From: Ruminococcus flavefaciens
Lineage (GTDB): Bacteria > Bacillota > Clostridia > Oscillospirales > Ruminococcaceae
Assembly: GCF_900143025.1 (NCBI RefSeq)
Contig: NZ_FRCT01000008.1
Span: 80,459-139,480 of the forward strand
Length of the DNA: 59,022 bases
Reading direction: 5' to 3'
The position numbers were made by a program, and so were the translations under genes. This document shows positions 20,651-27,663 of this stretch, in pieces. Position 1 is the stretch's first letter; every line of letters begins with the position of its first letter. The notes under the pieces were generated by a model. It made no database searches, had not been told where the DNA came from, and saw only the letters and a program-made list of their open reading frames with translations.

Positions 20651-22861
20651 TTATTGCCTTTCTCTGTATTCAGATGGAGACATTCCTGTCTTCGCTCTGA
20701 ACTGACGCATGAAGTGAGTAGCGTTCTGATATCCGCAGGAAGAGGCAACCTCGCTGACACGCAGATCGGTCGTTAACAGAAGCTTCTTTGCCATACCTAT
20801 ACGTGCTTCAAGCAGGTCATCAATATAACTGACCCCGAAATGCTCCTTGTACAGTTTCTGAACATAGCTTTTGCTGATGTTCAGCCGTTTGGCGAGTACA
20901 GAGAGACTCCAGTCAAGCTCAGGCGCCTTGTGTATCTCACGCCTGAGCTTTTTGAGCTGACTGATACCTGTAAATCCCTTTTCCGCAGGCATACTGCTGC
21001 TAAGCGACTCCCACAGCTCAGAGAGACATTTCTCAGCCGGATATGACACCTCTCCGCAGACATAGTACGGCTCAGGAAGAAATGCAGCCGCCGAACCCTC
21101 CTGCATTTTGCGTATGAGTACTTCAAGCTGTATCATCAGTTCTTCTGCATAGTATTCAGGTGTTTCTTCCTCAAGAGAAAAAACTATTGCAAAAGTTATT
21201 TTGTCGAGACGTGCAGTCTGATACTTCCGTCCTGATATCAGACGTATCGCATTTGCAAGCAAAAGCTCTGACTGAAGTACGTTATCGGTCATTATACTGC
21301 TGCTCATGTTGTTCGGTGAAGCCGTAAGCATAGCGATAGTAACGAGCATTATGCCGTTATTTCTGCTTGTCTGCTCCTGGTTCTCGAGATAAAGCAGCAG
21401 CCCTTTTTTGCTGAGCATATCAGTCATCTTATCGTACATTGAAGCTTCTTCTACCGTTTTTTGCAGATACTCCGCATATAGTCTGTGCCGCAGGATACGC
21501 AGACCGTTTGCCACGGAACTCAGAAGGTTGAAAAGCATGACCGATGCCTTGAAGTCTGCTGCTTTTTCATAGACAAATCCGCAGTATCCGAAAACCTGTG
21601 ATGCGGCGTGCAGCGGCAGAAGTATCAACAGAACAGGTTCATGAGGCTTTGCAAGCATTGGCACTATTTGTGACGTAGGAAACAATGAGCCGCTTTTGCC
21701 GTCCTTCCATGCCTCCTTTGTAACAGCACAGAGCATTTGTCCGGGATATGGCTTTGTACGGTATATATCCGGCTGTTCAGGTTCGCTGTCCCAATCGGGA
21801 AGAATGCAAAGATGCAGTGAGCGGTAGCTTTTGATTATGTGTGCTGTCTGGTCAACGATATCAGTCAGCTCAGAGAGAGACTCAACGGCTGAAGCTCTTG
21901 TTATAACATCAGCATTGATTCGCATTTCGAGCATATCGCTGACCTCAGTGTCACGCCGAATCTGCTCACGTACCTGTAGTGCTGCTGTCTGATAATCAGC
22001 CATTTTCTCTACACATCCGCAGCTTGCACCATAGATTATGTGTAAATCGTTTCCAGAGTCCGGAACCGGCATCCCTCCGCTAATTCTTAGCAGTTTTTCT
22101 GTTCCGGCTCTGCCCGTTTCTGACATAATACCGCCTATCGTAGTAATAGAAGGAAAATTTGATATCGCAATGATATGTCCGTCGAAGCCGGTTACAATGA
22201 TATCGCCGGGGACATTGATGCCGCCTTTCTGCAGAACATCACATAGTGTTACTGCCATTATGTCATTTGCACATACAACAGCATCAGGACACTTCCTTTT
22301 GTGATGTATTAACTCATTACCAAGCTCCTCTGCACGCATCTTCCAGAAGTCTCCATAGAATATCTCATGTGTACAGTTGTGTTCATTTACTGCGCGGAGG
22401 AAACCGGACATACGCTGCTCTGAATCAGGATTGCCTTCATGTCCGGCAAGAAACATCAGTTCTCTGCACCCGTGCTTTTCTATCAGGTGACACGTCAGCT
22501 CATATACAGCATCATCCTGCGGTACAGAGACAGTTTCAAAGCCAAGGGAACTGCCGCCAAGGTCAATGCACGGAATTCCGGTCCGCCTTATCTTTTCCGA
22601 TATCATGCGGCGGACGCTCTCTTTGACGAAATACTGCGAAGCGATCAGCACTCCGTCCAGTGCAGCTCGTTCAAGAAGACAGTAAATGCTTTCTTCTCCA
22701 TCCATTATCTCACTCTGAACGTGAAATTCCAGTCCGTTTGTCATAGTTGTCAGCACTATTACATCACAATCCGCGGCAGAGGCAGTTTTGAAAATGCCAT
22801 CAAGAAGCTGTGTCTGCAGATCGTCTGTTATCGAAGGTATTACTACACCTATACGTTTCAT
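20651..22861 (-). CDS. AraC-type regulator with LacI-like sensor domain
   Basis: A regulator of 736 residues. Residues 1-280 are a periplasmic-binding-type sensor as in LacI/XylR regulators (MKRIGVVIPSITDDLQTQLL, DAVVCANDIMAVTLCDVLQK). The centre (about 280-620) is a linker region including a GGDEF-like segment (DKMTDMLSKKGLLLYLENQE) without the GGDEF signature. About 640-733 is an AraC DNA-binding domain with two helix-turn-helices (LAKRLNISKSYVQKLYKEHF, VASSCGYQNATHFMRQFRAK). It is transcribed away from the dockerin HExxH gene with a 249-bp gap. The sensor implies a sugar ligand. Control of the neighbouring extracellular-enzyme gene is plausible but unproven. Confidence 0.85.
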   Translation of the reverse strand: MKRIGVVIPSITDDLQTQLLDGIFKTASAADCDVIVLTTMTNGLEFHVQSEIMDGEESIYCLLERAALDGVLIASQYFVKESVRRMISEKIRRTGIPCIDLGGSSLGFETVSVPQDDAVYELTCHLIEKHGCRELMFLAGHEGNPDSEQRMSGFLRAVNEHNCTHEIFYGDFWKMRAEELGNELIHHKRKCPDAVVCANDIMAVTLCDVLQKGGINVPGDIIVTGFDGHIIAISNFPSITTIGGIMSETGRAGTEKLLRISGGMPVPDSGNDLHIIYGASCGCVEKMADYQTAALQVREQIRRDTEVSDMLEMRINADVITRASAVESLSELTDIVDQTAHIIKSYRSLHLCILPDWDSEPEQPDIYRTKPYPGQMLCAVTKEAWKDGKSGSLFPTSQIVPMLAKPHEPVLLILLPLHAASQVFGYCGFVYEKAADFKASVMLFNLLSSVANGLRILRHRLYAEYLQKTVEEASMYDKMTDMLSKKGLLLYLENQEQTSRNNGIMLVTIAMLTASPNNMSSSIMTDNVLQSELLLANAIRLISGRKYQTARLDKITFAIVFSLEEETPEYYAEELMIQLEVLIRKMQEGSAAAFLPEPYYVCGEVSYPAEKCLSELWESLSSSMPAEKGFTGISQLKKLRREIHKAPELDWSLSVLAKRLNISKSYVQKLYKEHFGVSYIDDLLEARIGMAKKLLLTTDLRVSEVASSCGYQNATHFMRQFRAKTGMSPSEYRERQ

Positions 22862-23110
22862 GATACCGCCTCCTTTTCATTTATTATACATTACGATGCT
22901 GCTTTCTGTCAACAAGGATTCTGTATTATGTCAGTCGGAGTGTTTAAAATGTTATTGAAAAGATAAAAATGTCATGCTATCATATAAGTGACAGGAAAAG
23001 CATATGCAGTGTGCAGGGAGCGGAGTATCGGATCTTCAGGCACCTTCTCCCTTGCCGACATGAGGAAAAACGGTAATAGGCATACCGTAATACTAACGGA
23101 GGGATCATTG

Positions 23111-25867
23111 ATGTTCAGATCAGCAAGAAAAACAGCAGCGACCGTATTGGCGGCGGCGCTTTCATTAAGCACAGTACCATTATCAGCTTGCATTGAAACT
23201 GCCGGAGCAGCTGATGCTCTGATGACGCGGGATATATGGTGTGCAAACGAAGATGTCAATCGCTGGGAATCAGAACATTTCCAGTTCATCTGGGGCAAAA
23301 ACGGAGCTGATTCAGCGAAGATAACCACACAGTTTCTCAAGGAAAATGCTAAAAACCTTGAAGCCTGCTGGGACGTCTATATGAACGACCTTTCCATGGA
23401 AGCTCCTACACAGTCGGTAAATCTGGCTCTCCGTGACGGAAACAGATACAAGGTCAATTTCTACATATCCGGTACCGGCCTTAAGCCATTCCCGGATGAC
23501 TGGGCTTATATGGGATATGACAATCAGGGTTATGCTTTCATGTTCTGCTGCGTGGGTGCTATGCAGAACTCTCCTAATCCTTCATGGGTGCTCCCACATG
23601 AGTTCGGCCATGTCGTAACAGCTCATCAACTCGGCTGGAACGAAAATAAATACGTATCTTCTTGGTGGGAGGCAATTGCCAACTGGTATCGTGAGCAGTT
23701 TCTCTATTCCGATTACTACAGTAGTCAGTGGGGGAATGTGAACGGCATAACCGATTACTTTGAGACCTATATGAAGAATCTTTGCTTCACGCCGATACTT
23801 GGCCGTGATAATTACGCTTCATGGGCATTTTTGCAGTACATCACCGAAAACCCGGATGATCTTCCCGGCTATGGCAGCAGCTTCGTCAGAGACCTTATGC
23901 AGCAGGGTAAGCGTGATGAATATCCATACATAGAGATAGAGCGTATATCAGGTGCAGATATGAAAGACACCCTCGGTCATTATGCAAAGAGACTTGCAAC
24001 ACTTGACCTTGCTCACAAGAAGGACTATCAGTCACGTCAGAACGAGCTTCTTGCACGAGGCGAGTGGAACTGGGGAGAGATATTTACTATCCTTGAAAAT
24101 ACCATAGGCATGGAGGACTATTATACCGTTCCGACCGAACGTGCACCTCAGCAGTTCGGCGTTAACATCGTACCGCTCGAGGTTACGGGCAGCAGTATTT
24201 CCGTCACTCTTGAAGGACTGACAAAGACCAATGGCGCAGACTGGCGGGCTTGTATCGCAGTTGAACAGAAGGACGGTACCACACGCTATTCTGAGCTTTT
24301 CAAAGCTGGAGAGACTATGAATATGGATTTCGGCAGCAATGACTCTGCGGCGTATCTAACCGTCACAGCTACACCTGACATTTCAGTCTGGCAGCAGACA
24401 GGTGTTCCTTGGGCGTATGGAACAGGTGAATTTGATGAAGCTCATGCACCGTTTCTCAGCAAGACACGATATCCATGGGGAGCAATTATCACGGGTGCAG
24501 GCATAAAGCAGACTCAGAACGATGCTGCAGCTGTACACGGTTCGCGTCATCCGAACGGAGGAGGATTCGTTGCTTCAACAGCTAAGGTCGAGCCATCTGT
24601 TTACGTTGGTGCTGATGCAAAGGTGCTTGGATATTCAACCGTCAGTGGCAATGCAATAATTGACGGCTATGCTGTAGTCAGCGGAAATGCAAAGATCTCA
24701 GGCAATGCTGTCGTGAAAGGACACGCTGTTGTAGCAGAAAATGCAGTTGTTAAGGATAATGCTATAATAGCTGATAATGCCGGTGTAATGGGATCGGCAG
24801 TCATCTCCGACAATGCAAGAGTTCTGGAAAGTGGTCTTGTTTTTAACACGTACACGGTCAGCGGGAATGCGACTGTCAAGGGAGTTGCATATTGTCTGAG
24901 CAATGGCTCTGCAACAGGGCAGGCAATGCCTGACGGCGATTACTATGATGACTCCGGCAGAACGATACAAAAGGGTTCCATGTATGGCTGGACGAGCTAC
25001 GATGAATATGCACAGAACCGCCCCTATACTGACGGCCAGATGGCGGCTCTGGAATTTGCTGCCGACAGCACTGACATTGCAGCAGATGAGTATACCTCAA
25101 CATTCGGTATTTCTATTGGTAGTCCGGTATGGAGCAAGGCTATGACCTCCGGCAAGGGAGTGCTTACCTTTGAGGGTTCGGATGAGCAGTATCTGCTTGC
25201 AGACAGTTCCTATACTGCACTTCACACTGCAGAATATCAGACAGCTGTCCTTCTTCGGAGCAAAAGTAGGAGCGAACTTTTCCGTTTCGGCTCAGAGGAT
25301 AAGGGAATAACACTTGTAGCTGAAAACGGCTCTGTTGCACTTTATGGCGTAGATCAGTGCGTGAAGGTCAATGAAGCATATAAACTCGGAGAGTGGATAA
25401 CTGTCAGCGTTCTTATTTCGGACGGAAAGGCGACTCTTAAGATCGATAACGGCAATGAGTTGAAAACCGAAACCGCAGAATTTTCTGCTGAGCCGATTGA
25501 TGTTATCGGCACGAATGATGTTTATCTCATTGGCGCAGGTATGAACGGCTCTATGGACTATTTCCGTGTATATAACAAGGACGTCCCCGAGGCTGATTAT
25601 TACTACACCGAAAAGGAAGACATACAGGATGTGACAACTTCCGGTTATGTTGGTGATCTCAACAGTGACGGCAGCGTAGATGTGTTTGATTTCGTACTCA
25701 TGAAAAAGGCAATTATTGACAAAGACACCATCAGCAGTAAAAATATGCTTGCAGCAGCTGATGTGAACGGTGACAAGGAGATCGGTATCGCAGACCTTGT
25801 TCTGTTGCAGAATTATCTCCTTGGCAAAGACAAAAGCTTTCCGGTTGGCGGAACATATACTGTCTGA
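23111..25867 (+). CDS. cellulosomal HExxH (zincin-like) protein with beta-helix, LamG and dockerin
   Basis: A secreted protein of 918 residues. A signal peptide is followed by a DUF6055-like domain with H162-E-F-G-H166 (VLPHEFGHVVTAHQ) and SWWEAIANWYREQFLYSDYY, the layout of a zinc metallopeptidase. About 490-597 is a repeat array (NAVVKG, NAVVKD, NAIIAD), a predicted left-handed beta-helix. About 640-833 is a LamG-type sandwich. The dockerin lies at about 847-913 with its two repeats in reversed order. I chose the ATG at 23111 because GGAGGG precedes it; the frame upstream to 22988 lacks a ribosome site. A paralogue lies at 53570. Peptidase activity is inferred from the motif only. Confidence 0.78.
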   Translation: MFRSARKTAATVLAAALSLSTVPLSACIETAGAADALMTRDIWCANEDVNRWESEHFQFIWGKNGADSAKITTQFLKENAKNLEACWDVYMNDLSMEAPTQSVNLALRDGNRYKVNFYISGTGLKPFPDDWAYMGYDNQGYAFMFCCVGAMQNSPNPSWVLPHEFGHVVTAHQLGWNENKYVSSWWEAIANWYREQFLYSDYYSSQWGNVNGITDYFETYMKNLCFTPILGRDNYASWAFLQYITENPDDLPGYGSSFVRDLMQQGKRDEYPYIEIERISGADMKDTLGHYAKRLATLDLAHKKDYQSRQNELLARGEWNWGEIFTILENTIGMEDYYTVPTERAPQQFGVNIVPLEVTGSSISVTLEGLTKTNGADWRACIAVEQKDGTTRYSELFKAGETMNMDFGSNDSAAYLTVTATPDISVWQQTGVPWAYGTGEFDEAHAPFLSKTRYPWGAIITGAGIKQTQNDAAAVHGSRHPNGGGFVASTAKVEPSVYVGADAKVLGYSTVSGNAIIDGYAVVSGNAKISGNAVVKGHAVVAENAVVKDNAIIADNAGVMGSAVISDNARVLESGLVFNTYTVSGNATVKGVAYCLSNGSATGQAMPDGDYYDDSGRTIQKGSMYGWTSYDEYAQNRPYTDGQMAALEFAADSTDIAADEYTSTFGISIGSPVWSKAMTSGKGVLTFEGSDEQYLLADSSYTALHTAEYQTAVLLRSKSRSELFRFGSEDKGITLVAENGSVALYGVDQCVKVNEAYKLGEWITVSVLISDGKATLKIDNGNELKTETAEFSAEPIDVIGTNDVYLIGAGMNGSMDYFRVYNKDVPEADYYYTEKEDIQDVTTSGYVGDLNSDGSVDVFDFVLMKKAIIDKDTISSKNMLAAADVNGDKEIGIADLVLLQNYLLGKDKSFPVGGTYTV

Positions 25868-25966
25868 AATATATATTCTCATGTAAACTATCATTCCTTT
25901 TGTCAATAAATAAAGGAAAGAGGCCTTGCTGCTAATGTCATTAAGCTAAGAAACTAAAGTGAATGA

Positions 25967-26005
25967 AACAGGAGTATGAAAAATGAAAGATGACATACTC
26001 CTGTT
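25967..26005 (+). terminator. hairpin after the HExxH gene
   Basis: AACAGGAGTATG / CATACTCCTGTT, a perfect 12-bp stem with a 15-base loop. There is little T-run, so it may be only an inverted repeat. Confidence 0.5.
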
Positions 26006-26201
26006 CATCCATTTCTGAAAAAAGCCACGACGAAAAGACAGATCGTAGATCTGCCTGAAAAAGTATTGGCACAAGGTTAGAATTATGATAATCTGTAATC
26101 AAAGAGAATTAAAATGAAAGGGCCTGATGAATAGAGGATCACAGGTGAAATCGTACAGTATCTGCTGTACTGTTTTAAAAGATATGATGGGAGGGAATCA
26201 T

Positions 26202-26620
26202 ATGCAAAAACACTGTAAGAAGATCGCTGCAGGGATACTGTCAGCGGCAATGCTCGTGCCGACGGGTGTCAGTATCGCGGAGCCTGTCAGGGCTTCTGCG
26301 TTGCAGGCAGTGATACTGAGAGCTTTCTCAAGGAAAAGCTCACATATATGGGACTCACCGAAGCCGAAATGAACGAATTTATCGTATACTGGCTGCCGCT
26401 GATGGAGCATAACAAGTATAACCTAATTTCATTCCAGAGCGATGTCTATACGAACTCTGCTAAACTTAACATCACTCCCACACCTGACAGCCTGCTGCGC
26501 GTATTTATGGCGTATGTTCCCCTTGAAAATGCTGTTGAAATTGAACCGCAGCAGCTTGACACCTTTGAGAGAAAAGGCTTCACAGTCGTTGAATGGGGCG
26601 GCAGCATCAAGGCAGCTTAA
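26202..26620 (+). pseudogene. signal peptide fused out of frame to the KPVIYLYP-domain tail
   Basis: After GGAGGGAAT, an ATG at 26202 starts MQKHCKKIAAGILSAAMLVP, a signal peptide close to that of the GH9-like protein, up to PVRASA. At about 26300 the DNA switches to the last 105 codons of the KPVIYLYP domain, in a different frame (VAGSDTESFLKEKLTYMGL through VVEWGG), ending at 26620. The junction sequence AGGGCTTCTGCG occurs in both kinds of parent gene, so a short-homology deletion is likely. No functional product is expected. Confidence 0.8.
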
Positions 26621-26660
26621 CAATGGTTTTGTTATTGCCTGAAAAGAATAAATAGAATAA

Positions 26661-26704
26661 AAATGCCTCCGTATGCTGCCGAAAGACAATATACGGAGGC
26701 ATTT
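26661..26704 (+). terminator. terminator between convergent remnants
   Basis: AAATGCCTCCGTAT / ATACGGAGGCATTT, a 14-bp stem flanked by A- and T-rich sequence. Confidence 0.75.
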
Positions 26705-26708
26705 GATA

Positions 26709-26905
26709 TTACTTGCTGAGTTCACGCTTTACCGAATCATATTCAATTTTAACTTCATTGTCGGGAGAGCCCGTAACAAGTGAAACCAGTATTATAGCGG
26801 CAAATGCGCAGAGGAATGCGGGAAGGAGCTCATATATAGCAAGCACTCCGCTTATAACAATGACTCCGGGAAAACCTGCAATGCTCTTCCCGTTATCCTG
26901 ACCTG
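26709..26905 (-). pseudogene. sodium:solute symporter (PutP-like), C-terminal remnant
   Basis: The reverse strand reads AGFPGVIVISGVLAIYELLP, then AFLCAFAAIILVSLVTGSPD and a charged tail NEVKIEYDSVKRELSK to the stop. That is the last membrane helix and cytoplasmic tail of PutP-type sodium symporters. The rest of the normally about 500-residue protein is absent. The longer open frame to 27047 is not symporter-like. Confidence 0.6.
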
Positions 26906-27041
26906 TATAATATCTGTCATTCAACAAATAGCATTGAATCACTGAAACTGATATGATATAATATGTACAACCGAAAGAAAGGTAAAGCAGATGAAAAACA
27001 GACATTAAATATAACTTTTCAAAAAAATTTTTTAATGGGTG

Positions 27042-27070
27042 CGACATTCATGATATTCCGTACGTCTAAT
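27042..27070 (+). promoter_or_regulatory. ECF-type promoter of sigma operon 1
   Basis: CGACATT (27042-27048), 13 bases, ACGTCTAAT (27062-27070), 38 bases before the ATG, with an A/T tract just upstream. The same elements with the same spacing and distance precede the second sigma gene. This fits autoregulated ECF promoters (an AAC/GAC-type -35 and CGTC-type -10). Confidence 0.68.
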
Positions 27071-27108
27071 TATCAAAGGAAATATTTCCTGTCGAAAGGA
27101 GAATAACA

Positions 27109-27663
27109 ATGAGTGACGGTTCAGGTAGCTACAGCCGTTTTCTCTCAGGTGACAGGGACGCAATTGAGGAAGTCATAAAAGACTATAAAGATGGTCTTAT
27201 ATATTACATCTACAGTATTATCGGAGATATGGAGCTGTCCGAGGAAGCCGCGATCGATGTGTTCATAAAGCTTTATGTAGATAAACCTGTTTTCAACGGA
27301 AATTCCGCATTCAAGACATGGTTATATACTATAGGAAGGAACAAAGCCTTTGACATCCAGCGGAAACGCTCAAGGATAACGGAAATATCTCTCGATGGCG
27401 CTTATTCCGTCCCGACCGGGGAAAATATCGAACAGAATTACTTGCAGCAGGAGAAATGTTCAATGCTGAGACTTGCTGTGAGCAAGCTGAAACCCGAATA
27501 CAGCCAGATTCTTTGTCTTATCTACTTCGAGAATTTCGATAATGCCGAAGCAGGCAAGATAATGAAAAAAAGCAGCAAGCAGATACGTGATCTGCTTTAC
27601 AGAGCGAAAAATGCTCTGAAAAGAGAACTCGAAAAGGAGGATGCTGAATATGATGGACTATAA
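27109..27663 (+). CDS. ECF-type RNA polymerase sigma factor 1
   Basis: A sigma factor of 184 residues. Region 2 covers about 20-90 (EEAAIDVFIKLYVDKP, FKTWLYTIGRNKAFDIQRKR). Region 4 covers about 115-175 (LKPEYSQILCLIYFENFDNA, AGKIMKKSSKQIRDLLYRAK). Length and domain content are those of extracytoplasmic-function sigma factors. GAAAGGAG precedes the ATG. Its 3' end overlaps the start of the dockerin membrane protein by 14 bases, the usual sigma/anti-sigma arrangement. The paralogue at 48759 has the same length and the same opening (GxxSYxRFLSGD). It likely transcribes its own operon plus unknown targets. Confidence 0.9.
   Translation: MSDGSGSYSRFLSGDRDAIEEVIKDYKDGLIYYIYSIIGDMELSEEAAIDVFIKLYVDKPVFNGNSAFKTWLYTIGRNKAFDIQRKRSRITEISLDGAYSVPTGENIEQNYLQQEKCSMLRLAVSKLKPEYSQILCLIYFENFDNAEAGKIMKKSSKQIRDLLYRAKNALKRELEKEDAEYDGL

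Noticed and set aside
23000..23110. Longer N-terminus of the HExxH protein from 22988
   Set aside because: It would put 41 polar residues before a normal signal peptide, and the good ribosome site is at 23099-23104.
24590..24870. Repeated xNAxVxx stretch read as a DNA repeat or CRISPR
   Set aside because: The repetition is at protein level (beta-helix turns) with varied codons; no repeat-spacer structure.
26709..27047. Full 112-residue reverse ORF as an intact gene
   Set aside because: Only the last 65 residues resemble a symporter. The start part is random-looking and overlaps the sigma operon leader, so I kept only the remnant.
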